Shown here: positions 1 through 7,531 of the stretch, piece after piece
Numbering within the stretch: position 1 is the stretch's first letter
How the letters are laid out: each line of letters starts with the position of its first letter
DNA from: Chitinophagaceae bacterium
Lineage (GTDB): Bacteria; Bacteroidota; Bacteroidia; Chitinophagales; Chitinophagaceae
DNA: 13,951 nt
NCBI GenBank assembly: GCA_003455235.1
Contig: DMRT01000074.1
Span: 1 to 13,951, forward strand
Reading direction: 5' to 3'
Made by a program: the position numbers and the translations under genes
Notes under the pieces: model-generated
Databases searched by the model: none
Told to the model about the DNA's origin: nothing
The model's input: the letters and a program-made list of their open reading frames with translations, nothing else

Positions 1-51
1 CTCGAAAGGATACAGAGCGTACTGAAGAGCGGTAAGCCATTGAGGAATTGA
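1..51 (+). CDS. Possible 3' end of an upstream gene (partial)
   Basis: Frame 1 is open from the left edge and ends at TGA 49-51, giving a tail of 16 residues rich in Lys, Arg and Leu that ends in GKPLRN. A hairpin begins 3 nt after this stop, which is the layout expected for the end of a transcription unit. The other two plus-strand frames stop earlier, at 22-24 and 33-35. No family can be recognised from so short a tail, and the antisense frame is also open here, so this call is tentative. Confidence 0.3.
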   Translation, partial: LERIQSVLKSGKPLRN

Positions 52-53
52 TG

Positions 54-80
54 CCTGGTCGGACACCCCGTCAGACCAGG
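54..80 (+). terminator. Hairpin, possible terminator of the upstream gene
   Basis: CCTGGTCGGAC (54-64) pairs with GTCAGACCAGG (70-80) through 11 positions with one G-A mismatch and a 5-nt loop. It starts 3 nt after a stop codon at 49-51. There is no strong T tract behind it, only TTAAAG, so it is either a weak intrinsic terminator or an mRNA 3'-end hairpin. Confidence 0.4.
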
Positions 81-120
81 TTAAAGAAACCAAACAGCCA
101 CCACAGGTAAACGAATCTAA

Positions 121-798
121 ATGGGAGAAGCAGAACTGCAACGGGACAGAAACCTCCTGATCATTCATGCCGAATTGATTTTTTACGGTGATGCCGCCAC
201 CGGGGAACTGAGCATGCAGATCGCCAAAGACGTGGAAGATCACTGGAACCAGCCAGGCGCTTCGGTACAGATCCGGAGTGGCTGGTTTTCGAAAAAGCGG
301 TACCAGGTGCGGTTTGATATCAGGGGTATCCATCAGCCGGCACTCACCCCCGAAGAGGTATTTACCAACACAAATCCCCGCAACAATTATTTCCGTATTG
401 AAGAATATGCCAACGGCAATATCTCATTTGTGGATGGGCTTAATTCCAACACCGGGTATTTCAAACTCGAGAACCTGCTGAACAATTCCACCACGGCTGC
501 CCATGAATTCGGCCACACACTTGGGCTCGATCACCCGCATAACCTGGATATACGGGGCCGGGGAGCGCCGGGCATCATGTATCCCCGCGGTACCCTGGTG
601 GACCCGCCGTTTCAATATGACCCCGCTGCTCCTCCCGGGCAAAAGGGAGGAACCCTCAATCCGTTTACCCGCAAAGTGCTGCAAAGCGACATTGAAGAAC
701 TTCGACTTGATCAGCTTTCCTTTGATCAAAACGGGCTGGCCATGATAGGTGGTTTTACATCCACCTGGCACGAAAAACACATTCCTGTGAGTGCCTGA
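121..798 (+). CDS. Metzincin-type (matrixin-like) zinc metallopeptidase
   Basis: This 225-residue protein carries the full metzincin zinc site HEFGHTLGLDH: H128, H132 and H138 would bind zinc and E129 would be the catalytic base. G135 is the conserved turn glycine. The sequence GIMYPRG, with Met153 placed 15 residues after the third histidine, fits the Met-turn below the zinc site. Together these point to a peptidase related to family M10. The start is ATG 121; an in-frame TAA directly before it (118-120) excludes a longer N-terminus. The N-terminus (MGEAELQRDRNLLIIHAELI) has charged residues first and no convincing signal peptide, which is unusual because most matrixins are secreted. No pro-domain with a cysteine switch is visible, and the protein has no cysteine at all. 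It lies 38 bp before an ABC transporter pair on the same strand, so co-transcription is possible. The substrate is unknown. Confidence 0.8.
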   Translation: MGEAELQRDRNLLIIHAELIFYGDAATGELSMQIAKDVEDHWNQPGASVQIRSGWFSKKRYQVRFDIRGIHQPALTPEEVFTNTNPRNNYFRIEEYANGNISFVDGLNSNTGYFKLENLLNNSTTAAHEFGHTLGLDHPHNLDIRGRGAPGIMYPRGTLVDPPFQYDPAAPPGQKGGTLNPFTRKVLQSDIEELRLDQLSFDQNGLAMIGGFTSTWHEKHIPVSA

Positions 799-809
799 GA
801 AAATTCTGC

Positions 810-817
810 TATCTTCA
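810..817 (+). promoter_or_regulatory. Weak candidate -7 box before the ABC transporter genes
   Basis: TATCTTCA matches six of eight positions, counting the two free ones, of the Bacteroidota -7 consensus TAnnTTTG. It lies 19 nt before the ATG of the ATPase gene. No clear TTTG-type -33 element is present at the right distance, so the transporter may instead be read through from the metallopeptidase gene. Confidence 0.25.
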
Positions 818-836
818 TACCCGATTCATTATAGCC

Positions 837-1757
837 ATGGCAGTACTCAGTATTGAAAATCTCTCCAAGAATTACGGTTCAGTAAAAGCGTTGAACAACG
901 TAAGTTTTGCGGTTCCCCCTCAAACGGTATTCGGGATATTAGGACCCAATGGCAGTGGCAAAACCACCCTGCTGGGCATTGTGATGGATATCCTGAAAGT
1001 AAGCAGCGGCAGCTATGCATGGGCCGGTAATGAAGCCCATGATGTTATGCGGCGTAAGATTGGTACGCTGCTGGAAACGCCCAACTTCTATCATTACCTG
1101 AGTGGCGAAGCCAACCTGCGCATTGCTGCCAGGATCAAAGGCCACGGAGAAGAAGATATTGATAAAGTATTACAGATCGTGAACCTGCACGAACGGCGCC
1201 GGTCAAAATTCAATACCTATTCGCTGGGGATGAAACAACGGCTGGCCATCGCCTCCTGTTTGCTGGGAGATCCCGACATCCTCGTGTTTGATGAACCCAC
1301 CAATGGTCTCGATCCCGCCGGCATAGCCGAGATACGGGAACTGATTAAAGACCTGCACCGCCAGGGCAAAACCATCATCATGGCCAGTCATATACTGGAT
1401 GAGGTGGAAAAAGTATGTACGCATGTGGCCATTATACAGCGGGGTGTATTGAAAACCGTTGGCTCGGTGGCAGAAGTGCTCAACACATCCGGAACAAGCA
1501 ATGCGGCAAGCATCTTAATCGAATTGAGTGCAGCAGACAATGCCAGGCTGAAAAATATTTTGCAGCAGCTGCCCGGACTGGACAGCATTACACAAACAGA
1601 GAATGGGCTTGAGATTATCTGTCCGGACAGCATCACCGCCGAACAGGTCAATCAATTCTGTTTTGAGAAAGGCATGGTGCTCGGCAAACTGAATGTAAAA
1701 AGAAAATCACTCGAAACCCGCTTCCTGGAAATCACCGGCCGGCAAAGCGACCGCTAA
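837..1757 (+). CDS. ABC transporter ATP-binding protein (ABC-2 / BcrA-like type)
   Basis: This 306-residue cytoplasmic ATPase has all motifs of an active nucleotide-binding domain. The Walker A is GPNGSGKTT (36-44). The signature loop is YSLGMKQRL (Y128-L136), the variant usual for ABC-2 exporters in place of LSGGQ. The Walker B is LVFDEP with catalytic E153, and the H-loop histidine is H185 in MASHILDEVEK. Residues after about 220 form the extra C-terminal domain common in drug, lipid or peptide exporters of the CcmA/BcrA group. The permease gene starts 18 bp downstream, so the two form a transporter operon. The substrate cannot be read from the sequence; candidates in this family include antibiotics, peptides and copper-maturation substrates. 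The start ATG 837 sits just before the conserved N-terminus MAVLSIENLSKNYG. Confidence 0.93.
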   Translation: MAVLSIENLSKNYGSVKALNNVSFAVPPQTVFGILGPNGSGKTTLLGIVMDILKVSSGSYAWAGNEAHDVMRRKIGTLLETPNFYHYLSGEANLRIAARIKGHGEEDIDKVLQIVNLHERRRSKFNTYSLGMKQRLAIASCLLGDPDILVFDEPTNGLDPAGIAEIRELIKDLHRQGKTIIMASHILDEVEKVCTHVAIIQRGVLKTVGSVAEVLNTSGTSNAASILIELSAADNARLKNILQQLPGLDSITQTENGLEIICPDSITAEQVNQFCFEKGMVLGKLNVKRKSLETRFLEITGRQSDR

Positions 1758-1775
1758 ATCAAAACATCACCACGC

Positions 1776-2582
1776 ATGCTTCGTTTGTTTAAAATAGAAT
1801 GGCTTAAAATAAAAACATACCGCACGTTCTGGGTATTGTTTGCAGCCTTTGTCATCTTCTTTCCCGTTGCTTTTTACCTCTCTGCGTATAAATACATGGA
1901 GCGGATGAACGATGCCAAAACAATGGAAGAGAATTTACTGAAGGCGCTGCTGGATGCCCCGTTTGTGTTTCCGAGAGCCTGGCATGCCTCTGCCTGGATG
2001 GGCGGGTTGTTCTTTGTGCTCATCGGCATGCTGTTCATCCTGCTCATCACCAATGAAGTGCAGTACCGTACGCATCGCCAGAACATTATCGATGGCTGGA
2101 GTCGCATGGATTTCCTGAAAGCAAAATTTTCGCTGCTGGTGTTTTTTGTGATGGTAAGCACGCTGCTGATCTTTATCATGGGATTGGTGGTGGGCGTCGC
2201 TTTTTCTCCTTCCACCGACAAGATGTTTGTTGGGATAAAGTACGTGGGCTATTTTGCACTGATGGCAACCCTGTACCTGTCGCTGGCTTTCCTGGTGGCC
2301 ATTCTGATCAAACGCACGGGACTGTCCATCATTGTTTATTTTGCCATTGTATGCATCATTGATAACGTGCTGTGGCTGATATTCACGCTGAAGGAAAGCC
2401 AGGTTGGTTATTACATGCCGCTGGAAGCAGTGGATTCGCTGGTGCCCAATCCCTTTAAACCGAAGATACTGGAGAAAAGAACCGTGGCGGATTATACCCT
2501 GGTAGTAGCGGCCTTTACATACATTGCTATATACGCTTACGTGATCATCAGTTATTTCCGCAAGGCCGATCTTAAGACCTGA
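1776..2582 (+). CDS. ABC-2 type transporter permease
   Basis: A 268-residue integral membrane protein with about six hydrophobic segments, near residues 19-38, 75-93, 116-140, 155-177, 183-203 and 241-261. The N-terminus MLRLFKIEWLKIKTYRTFWVL is typical of ABC-2 permeases, where a short amphipathic stretch with an ExxK-like pattern leads into the first membrane helix. A larger soluble loop follows helix 1 (about 40-74). It begins 18 bp after the ATPase stop and is almost certainly its membrane partner; a homodimer of each would give the complete transporter. Its last 11 bp overlap the end of the convergent SDR gene. The specific substrate is not evident. Confidence 0.88.
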   Translation: MLRLFKIEWLKIKTYRTFWVLFAAFVIFFPVAFYLSAYKYMERMNDAKTMEENLLKALLDAPFVFPRAWHASAWMGGLFFVLIGMLFILLITNEVQYRTHRQNIIDGWSRMDFLKAKFSLLVFFVMVSTLLIFIMGLVVGVAFSPSTDKMFVGIKYVGYFALMATLYLSLAFLVAILIKRTGLSIIVYFAIVCIIDNVLWLIFTLKESQVGYYMPLEAVDSLVPNPFKPKILEKRTVADYTLVVAAFTYIAIYAYVIISYFRKADLKT

Positions 2583-3507
2583 CCTGTTTACCCACTAAAT
2601 TTTTCAATGCATCTTCAATACCGGGGTAGGTAAACCGGAAACCTGTATCCTGTATTTTTTTACAGCTTACCGTGGCACTTTTTAATACTTCCACGCTTCG
2701 TTGACCGAGGATGAGCGTTAATAAAAAAGAAGGCACATGCACGGCTGCATATAACCGTCCCCTCATCAACTTTGCCAGCGTGAGCGTAAGTGTGCGGTTG
2801 TTCACAGGGACCGGGGCCACGGCATTAAAAACTCCCTGCAGGTTTTGCTGCTCCACGGCATGCATCATCATGCGGCAGAGGTCATCAATATGTATCCAGC
2901 TTATTATTTGTTTGCCGTTTCCTAAGATAGCGGCAACGCCGAAACGCAATGGTTTTTTAAATTCAGCCAGCGCCCCTCCTTCATTATCGAGTACAATACC
3001 GGTTCGCAGCTTTACCAGCCGGATTCCGAGTTCAGCGACCGGGCTTATGCTTTCTTCCCAGAGCCGGCAGGTTTCACCTAAAAAATTTGTATCCGACGGA
3101 TCTGTTTCTTCAAAAGACCGTGACGGGTCTTTGTCGGCACCGTACCAGCCGATGGCGCTCATACTGATGATACTTTTTACCCCGTGTCTGTTTTGCCGGA
3201 GGGTGTCAACCAGCAGCCGGCTGCTTTCGATGCGGCTGTCCTGAATTTCTTTTTGGTAGGCAGGGGTCCATTTTTTATCCACTACACCGGCGCCGGCCAG
3301 GTGAATAATATGATCGGCCTGCTGCAGGGCTTCCAGGCTTATTGCTTTCCGGTCAATATCCCAGGAGGCATAACGGATACCCGGGATGGATGTAACAACC
3401 GGAACTTTCCGGGTAAGCACGATCACGCTATGACCGGCCCGCAGGAGTTTTTTAGTAAGCGCTTTACCGACAAGTCCGGTACCGCCTGTAATTAAAATAG
3501 TAGCCAT
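2572..3507 (-). CDS. TIGR01777 family NAD-dependent epimerase/SDR-like protein
   Basis: A 311-residue extended SDR-fold protein. The N-terminus MATILITGGTGLVGKAL has the Rossmann dinucleotide motif GxxGxxG (G8, G11, G14). Further along are DHIIHLAGAGV, SMSAIGWYG and WIHIDDL, landmarks of the YfcH/TIGR01777 group, with a C-terminal region (about 245-300) like DUF1731. Members are often labelled sugar epimerase or 'cell division inhibitor', but no reaction is established for the group. The frame is open 13 codons further upstream to an ATG at 3546, but the extra stretch is not SDR-like and the fold begins exactly at the ATG on 3505-3507, so that start is chosen. It is transcribed divergently from the secreted 502-residue protein and ends inside the permease gene with an 11-bp tail-to-tail overlap. 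Confidence 0.9.
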   Translation of the reverse strand: MATILITGGTGLVGKALTKKLLRAGHSVIVLTRKVPVVTSIPGIRYASWDIDRKAISLEALQQADHIIHLAGAGVVDKKWTPAYQKEIQDSRIESSRLLVDTLRQNRHGVKSIISMSAIGWYGADKDPSRSFEETDPSDTNFLGETCRLWEESISPVAELGIRLVKLRTGIVLDNEGGALAEFKKPLRFGVAAILGNGKQIISWIHIDDLCRMMMHAVEQQNLQGVFNAVAPVPVNNRTLTLTLAKLMRGRLYAAVHVPSFLLTLILGQRSVEVLKSATVSCKKIQDTGFRFTYPGIEDALKNLVGKQVRS

Positions 3508-3618
3508 TATGTAAAAATGCGGATGTGTTATGTAAAAACAAAACAAGACACATCCTGTTCGGTGTAATTTACTTCCATTGTGTTTTAAATCGTAACTTTA
3601 GTATCAAAGTTTTACCGC
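3508..3618. promoter_or_regulatory. Divergent promoter region between the SDR gene and the secreted-protein gene
   Basis: This 111-bp gap separates two outward-facing starts and should hold both promoters. On the plus strand TAACTTTA (3593-3600) matches TAnnTTTG except at the last base and lies 18 nt before ATG 3619. On the minus strand CATTTTTA, 4 nt before the SDR ATG, is a weaker match. No clear -33 element was found for either, so the exact promoters are uncertain. Confidence 0.4.
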
Positions 3619-5127
3619 ATGAAACGGGCTTGTCTATCTTTTGTTATTTTCCTTTTATCGGTTCCTGTTTTTCTTTCTGCCCAGAATATCAGTTTTTCGG
3701 ATGCCGACCGGGAAAACATTGAGGACGTTAATTTTGAGATCATCGGTAAATTCAGCAATAAGATACTGGTGTATAAAAACATCCGTTCCAACCACCGGAT
3801 CACCATGTACGACCAGGATATGAACACGATTAAAAACGTGAACCTCGACTTTGTTCCTTCCCGTACCTATAACATCGACTTTGTGGCCTATGCCGATCAT
3901 TTTTACATGGTATACCAGTACCAGAAGAACAGCATCATTCATTGCATGGCCGTTAAGATGAATGCCGAAGTGGAAAAGCTTACCACCCCGGTTGAGATCG
4001 ACAGCACCCGGATACCGGTGATGACCGATAACAAGATCTATTCGCTCATTCACAGCGAAGACAGGCAGCGTATCATGGTGTTCAAGATCCAGACACGCTT
4101 TCAGCGGTACGATATGGTGACGTTGCTGTTCGACAAAGACCTCACACTGCTCAGCAAGGGAAGGCTCGTAACCGACTACAACGAACGGCGGGAGGGCTAT
4201 GATAATTTTTCACTGGCCAACGACGGATCACTGGTGTTTACCCATGAACGGCAATCGGGTTTCAGGGACAACAGTAGCTCACTGGAACTGGTAAACAAGC
4301 CTGCCCTGCTGGATAAGTTCACGTATGAAACCATCGACCTGGAAGGTAAATACATCGACAATGTGAAACTGAAGATCGACAACCTGAACAGCCGCTATAT
4401 TATCAATACCTTTTATTATAAAAAGAACCGCGGTAATATTGAAGGACTGTTTATCTGCCTGTGGGACAAGACCACGGCCAAAACAACCATATCTCAGTTT
4501 GCCGTATTTGCTGATGAGCTTCGTGACGAAGCCAAACGAAGCGGACAGCTGCGTTATGCCTTTGATGATTTTTTTATAAGGCAGGTGATTGTTAAACGCG
4601 ACGGCGGCTACCTGCTTACAGCCGAAGATTTTACCAGCGACACCCGCAGCAGTTCCAGTTCGTGGAACCGCTGGGACTACCTGTACAGTCCCTATTACCC
4701 GTCATCGGGGTATAATTATTATAACCCATACACCGGGTATTACCGCCCGCTGGGCAGCTACCGGGAAAGCACCCGGTATTATTATGAAAACATCCTGGTA
4801 CTGAGTGTAAGCAGGGAAGGGAAGATCGAGTGGAGCCGCATCATACAAAAAGACCAGTTTGACGACAATACCGATAGCTTCCTTTCTTTTTCCACCATGA
4901 CCATGTCGGGCGAAATTCATTTCCTGTTCAATAATGACCGGAAAAACCAGATCATCACCGACCAAAGCATATTGCCCGATGGTTCCGTCAAACGTAACCC
5001 CACCTTGAAAAGCCAGGAACGTGGATATGAATTCATGCCCGGCCTCAGCAAACAGGTAGGTGCCCGGCAGCTGATCATTCCCTGCTCACGGCGGGGCAAT
5101 CTCAGTTTTGCCCGGATTGATTTTTAA
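3619..5127 (+). CDS. Secreted protein of unknown function, 502 residues
   Basis: I do not recognise a family. The N-terminus is a clear Sec signal peptide: Lys2-Arg3, a hydrophobic core over residues 4-19, and a likely cut after LSA (A21) before Gln22. There is no lipobox cysteine at the cut and no later membrane segment, so the mature protein should be periplasmic or exported. The body has many short strand-turn units with repeated patterns such as 'hydrophobic-DKDL', 'YDNFSLANDGSLVF' and 'REGKIEWSR', which would suit a beta-propeller-like fold, but that is inference. Residues about 340-395 form a striking low-complexity stretch: a run of five serines, then a region dense in Tyr, Pro, Gly and Ser. 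A second conserved-looking beta region follows to the end. No catalytic motif is visible. A membrane protein gene lies 95 bp downstream on the same strand. Confidence 0.85.
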   Translation: MKRACLSFVIFLLSVPVFLSAQNISFSDADRENIEDVNFEIIGKFSNKILVYKNIRSNHRITMYDQDMNTIKNVNLDFVPSRTYNIDFVAYADHFYMVYQYQKNSIIHCMAVKMNAEVEKLTTPVEIDSTRIPVMTDNKIYSLIHSEDRQRIMVFKIQTRFQRYDMVTLLFDKDLTLLSKGRLVTDYNERREGYDNFSLANDGSLVFTHERQSGFRDNSSSLELVNKPALLDKFTYETIDLEGKYIDNVKLKIDNLNSRYIINTFYYKKNRGNIEGLFICLWDKTTAKTTISQFAVFADELRDEAKRSGQLRYAFDDFFIRQVIVKRDGGYLLTAEDFTSDTRSSSSSWNRWDYLYSPYYPSSGYNYYNPYTGYYRPLGSYRESTRYYYENILVLSVSREGKIEWSRIIQKDQFDDNTDSFLSFSTMTMSGEIHFLFNNDRKNQIITDQSILPDGSVKRNPTLKSQERGYEFMPGLSKQVGARQLIIPCSRRGNLSFARIDF

Positions 5128-5179
5128 GAAATGCAATCATCTCCCGGCAAACAGTTTTCATGAAGTAATAATAAATACT

Positions 5180-5187
5180 CATTTTTG
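5180..5187 (+). promoter_or_regulatory. Candidate -7 box before the membrane protein gene
   Basis: CATTTTTG matches TAnnTTTG except at the first base and lies 35 nt before the GTG start at 5223. A TTTT run at 5154-5157 is the only candidate for a -33 element, 22 nt upstream. This is a plausible but unproven promoter. Confidence 0.3.
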
Positions 5188-5222
5188 CGTACACTAATTA
5201 CTCATACGCAATCTTCCCGTTT

Positions 5223-6200
5223 GTGACCGGTATTTTTAAGGCCAATAATTCATACAACAACTTTTTGCTGCTGCTGTACGGGCTGGTGCTTAAACTGCCG
5301 GTATTCCTGCATCCGCAGGTGCCCCAGCCGCAGCAGATAGACGGGTTCCTGTACAAGGCATTGCTCAAATGGCTACAGCCGGTTGGCACCGGGCTACCGG
5401 TAATTTATCCCGCCATAGCATTCGTATTGCTTTTTACGCAGGCCATTACCTTTAACAGGCTGGTGAATGACCAGCGCATCATGCAACGGCCGAATTACCT
5501 CACCGGCATGAGTTACCTGCTCATTACATCGCTGTTCATGGAGTGGAACGTATTGTCGTCGCCGCTGATCATCAATACGCTGCTGATATGGGTATGGGCC
5601 AAAATGAGCGGATTGTATAACAGTCCTTCGCCCAAAACAGCCCTGTTCAATATCGGTATTGCTATCGGCATCAGTACGTTCTTTTATTTTCCATCCCTGG
5701 CATTTGCCGCCCTCATCATCTTCGGGCTGGCCCTTACCCGGCCGTTTAAGCTGGCCGAATGGATCATGGCATTGCTGGGCATCATCACTCCCTATTATTT
5801 CCTGCTGGCCATCGTTTTCTTAACCGATAAATGGCAGGGGTATAAATTCCCTGGTTTTGCAGTTACCATGCCTGTGTTCGACCAAACACACTGGGCCTAT
5901 GCAGCCATTATCATCGTACTGCTGGCTTCCATCATCGGCATCTTTTTTATTCAGCAGAATTTCCGCAGGCAGCTTATACAGGCCCGCAAAAGCTGGAACC
6001 TCATTTTCCTGTACCTTATGGTGGCGCTGTTTATTCCCTTTGTGAATGCCACGCATACGTTCGAATACTGGATATTGTGTGCCGTACCGCTGGCCGCTTT
6101 TTCCGGCGCAGCCTTCCTGTACCCGGCAAAGCCCTGGTTTCCGTTGCTGCTTCACTGGCTGATGGTGGCCTTTGTGATTGTGATCAATTACTTTGTGTAA
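5223..6200 (+). CDS. Polytopic inner-membrane protein, DUF6427-like
   Basis: A 325-residue protein made almost wholly of hydrophobic segments, about ten, starting near residue 16 and continuing to the C-terminus ([11 protein letters not shown]). Its length and pattern resemble the DUF6427 membrane family known mainly from Bacteroidota; this is recalled, not searched. No enzymatic motif is visible and the function is unknown. The start is GTG at 5223: reading upstream in frame there is no ATG before the TAA at 5172-5174, and the sequence after GTG ([19 protein letters not shown]) gives a short polar start before the first helix. It lies between the secreted unknown protein and purQ on the same strand, but a promoter-like box after its end suggests purQ can be transcribed separately. 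Confidence 0.8.
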   Translation: MTGIFKANNSYNNFLLLLYGLVLKLPVFLHPQVPQPQQIDGFLYKALLKWLQPVGTGLPVIYPAIAFVLLFTQAITFNRLVNDQRIMQRPNYLTGMSYLLITSLFMEWNVLSSPLIINTLLIWVWAKMSGLYNSPSPKTALFNIGIAIGISTFFYFPSLAFAALIIFGLALTRPFKLAEWIMALLGIITPYYFLLAIVFLTDKWQGYKFPGFAVTMPVFDQTHWAYAAIIIVLLASIIGIFFIQQNFRRQLIQARKSWNLIFLYLMVALFIPFVNATHTFEYWILCAVPLAAFSGAAFLYPAKPWFPLLLHWLMVAFVIVINYFV

Positions 6201-6226
6201 CCCATCGGGCACATTCATTATCTTTG
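6192..6226 (+). promoter_or_regulatory. Promoter of purQ (Bacteroidota type)
   Basis: TATCTTTG at 6219-6226 is a perfect match to the -7 consensus TAnnTTTG. A TTTG at 6192-6195 is a possible -33 element, with a 23-nt gap that is slightly longer than usual. Transcription would begin near 6230 and leave a leader of roughly 30 nt before ATG 6262. The box lies inside the N-terminal extension that the open frame would otherwise allow, which supports the shorter purQ start. Confidence 0.6.
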
Positions 6227-6261
6227 TGCCAACTTACAACCTCATCTACAAATTATACCAA

Positions 6262-6933
6262 ATGAAATTCGGCGTAGTGGTTTTCCCGGGCAGCAATTGC
6301 GACAGGGACATGATTGAAGCACTCCAGGACAACCTGCAACAGGAAGTGATCCAACTCTGGCATAAAGACAAGGACATCAGCCGGTTTACAACCGAAGATT
6401 GCATTGTACTGCCCGGCGGATTCAGCTATGGTGATTATCTCCGTTGCGGCGCCATTGCCCGGTTCAGCCCGATGATGCAGAGTGTGACTGGCTTTGCCAA
6501 TAAAGGCGGCAAGGTACTGGGTGTTTGCAATGGTTTCCAGATACTGTGCGAAAGCGGGTTATTGCCGGGTGTTTTGCTGCGCAACAGCCACCAGCAGTTT
6601 GTGTGTAAAAATATTTTTATGAAGGAAGGCGCATCAGAAGGAGGGCAGGCGCTGAAGATACCCGTAGCCCATGGCGAAGGAAGGTATTTTGCCAACAATA
6701 CCACGCTGGAACAACTGGAAATGCACCGCCAGATTATTTACCGGTACTGCGATGAAAACGGGCACGTTAATGCGGCTGCCAACCCCAACGGAGCCCTGCA
6801 CAATATTGCCGGCATCTGCAATAAGGAAAGAAATGTATTTGGCATGATGCCTCACCCGGAAAGAGCCTGCAGCAGCCTGCTGGGCAACGAAGATGGGCGA
6901 CAGGTATTCAATCACTTATTTGGAATTAATTAA
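6262..6933 (+). CDS. purQ: Phosphoribosylformylglycinamidine synthase subunit PurQ (glutaminase)
   Basis: A 223-residue class I glutamine amidotransferase. It releases ammonia from glutamine for the FGAM synthase complex (PurS-PurQ-PurL), which converts FGAR to FGAM in purine synthesis in the cytoplasm. The nucleophile elbow is GVCNGFQ with Cys89, and the rest of the triad is H198 and E200 in MMPHPER. The early motifs [14 protein letters not shown] and [16 protein letters not shown] are hallmarks of PurQ. The length matches stand-alone PurQ. The frame is open upstream to 6193, but the conserved N-terminus [13 protein letters not shown] starts at ATG 6262 and the upstream stretch contains a promoter box, so 6262 is used. 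No purS or purL lies in the window. Confidence 0.95.
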   Translation: MKFGVVVFPGSNCDRDMIEALQDNLQQEVIQLWHKDKDISRFTTEDCIVLPGGFSYGDYLRCGAIARFSPMMQSVTGFANKGGKVLGVCNGFQILCESGLLPGVLLRNSHQQFVCKNIFMKEGASEGGQALKIPVAHGEGRYFANNTTLEQLEMHRQIIYRYCDENGHVNAAANPNGALHNIAGICNKERNVFGMMPHPERACSSLLGNEDGRQVFNHLFGIN

Positions 6934-6987
6934 CAAAATACCTTTCAAAACGTCTTTACGCCGACATCTGCGTCGTATACAATTCCG

Positions 6988-6995
6988 TAATTTTG
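6988..6995 (+). promoter_or_regulatory. -7 box 3 nt before the DsbD-alpha gene
   Basis: TAATTTTG matches TAnnTTTG perfectly. It ends 3 nt before ATG 6999, so transcription should begin at or next to that ATG. No good -33 element was found; TTTA at 6955-6958 is too distant. Confidence 0.5.
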
Positions 6996-6998
6996 GGT

Positions 6999-7469
6999 AT
7001 GAATAAAATGTACATGAAACGGATCATCGGAACATTGATCATCCTGTCGTTCTGCAACATGTCGAAGGCACAACCTGCCGACCCGGTGAAATGGACCTTC
7101 AGCACAAAAAAGATCGATGCAAAGACCTATGAAGTGCACATGAGTGCCAATATCCAGGTAAACTGGCACCTGTATTCCCAGACCCAGCCTGCAGATGCCA
7201 TCATCAATCCAACCACCATTGTATTCAACCCCAATCCACTGGTTAGCCTGGATGGCAAAGCAAAGGAAATCGGGAAGATGGAAGTATATACCGACAAGCG
7301 GCTGAAAATATCTGCCCATCAATATTCGGATCAGCTGGAATTTGTGCAGAAAATAAAAATGAAAACAGCGGCAAAAACCAACATAAGCGGCTCAGTAGAA
7401 TACCAGACCTGTGACGATAAGAAATGCCTGCCTTCGAAAAAGGTAACATTCAACCTGGCGCTTAAATAA
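6999..7469 (+). CDS. Secreted stand-alone DsbD alpha-domain protein
   Basis: A 156-residue secreted protein made of a signal peptide and one DsbD N-terminal (alpha) domain. In DsbD this domain takes electrons from the membrane part and passes them to periplasmic partners. The signal peptide has a hydrophobic stretch IIGTLIILSF and a cut near SKAQ. The mature part begins PVKWTFSTKKIDAKTYEVHM and ends with an immunoglobulin-like strand pattern. The redox pair lies in YQTCDDKKCLPS: C138 and C143 when counted from ATG 6999, matching the CxxxxC-type pair of DsbD-alpha. The frame is open to a TTG at 6993, and ATGs lie at 6999, 7008 and 7014; 7014 gives the most classical signal peptide (MKRIIGTL). 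I chose 6999 because the -7 box ends 3 nt before it. The next gene is a DsbD whose own alpha domain aligns with this one but lacks the cysteines. Confidence 0.82.
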   Translation: MNKMYMKRIIGTLIILSFCNMSKAQPADPVKWTFSTKKIDAKTYEVHMSANIQVNWHLYSQTQPADAIINPTTIVFNPNPLVSLDGKAKEIGKMEVYTDKRLKISAHQYSDQLEFVQKIKMKTAAKTNISGSVEYQTCDDKKCLPSKKVTFNLALK

Positions 7470-7494
7470 ACGGCGATTGAAACCAGGCAGCAAC

Positions 7495-7519
7495 GGGTTC
7501 TTCAGGTGAACCCTTTTTT
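7495..7519 (+). terminator. Intrinsic terminator after the DsbD-alpha gene
   Basis: GGGTTC (7495-7500) pairs with GAACCC (7508-7513) around a 7-nt loop, followed directly by six Ts (7514-7519). It begins 25 bp after the DsbD-alpha stop codon and ends 12 bp before the dsbD start, so it should limit read-through into dsbD. Confidence 0.75.
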
Positions 7520-7531
7520 GTAACCACCATC

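Noticed and set aside
1..168. Minus-strand frame open from an ATG at 166-168 to the left edge (56 codons)
   Set aside because: It overlaps the start of the metallopeptidase gene and the hairpin at 54-80, shows no recognisable protein features, and is in the same register as the open plus-strand tail, so it is probably a shadow.
424..780. Minus-strand open frame of 118 codons inside the metallopeptidase gene
   Set aside because: It is antisense to a gene with a complete zinc-site motif and has no recognisable domain.
2711..3244. Plus-strand open frame of 177 codons
   Set aside because: It lies opposite the SDR gene, whose motifs are well conserved; the frame is a codon-bias shadow rich in Ser and Arg.
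3508..3546. Extension of the SDR gene by 13 codons to ATG 3546
   Set aside because: The added residues do not fit the Rossmann start, where the first beta strand normally begins within a few residues of Met.
5820..6218. Minus-strand open frame of 132 codons over the membrane protein end
   Set aside because: It is antisense to hydrophobic helices and its product is rich in His, Gln and Lys, as expected from a complement of such helices.
6193..6261. Upstream extension of purQ by 23 codons
   Set aside because: The stretch contains a perfect TAnnTTTG box and does not resemble the PurQ N-terminus, which begins at ATG 6262.
6940..6985. Possible hairpin between purQ and the DsbD-alpha gene (CGAC...GTCG around 6962-6975)
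   Set aside because: The stem is only 4 bp with no T tract, so it does not qualify as a terminator.
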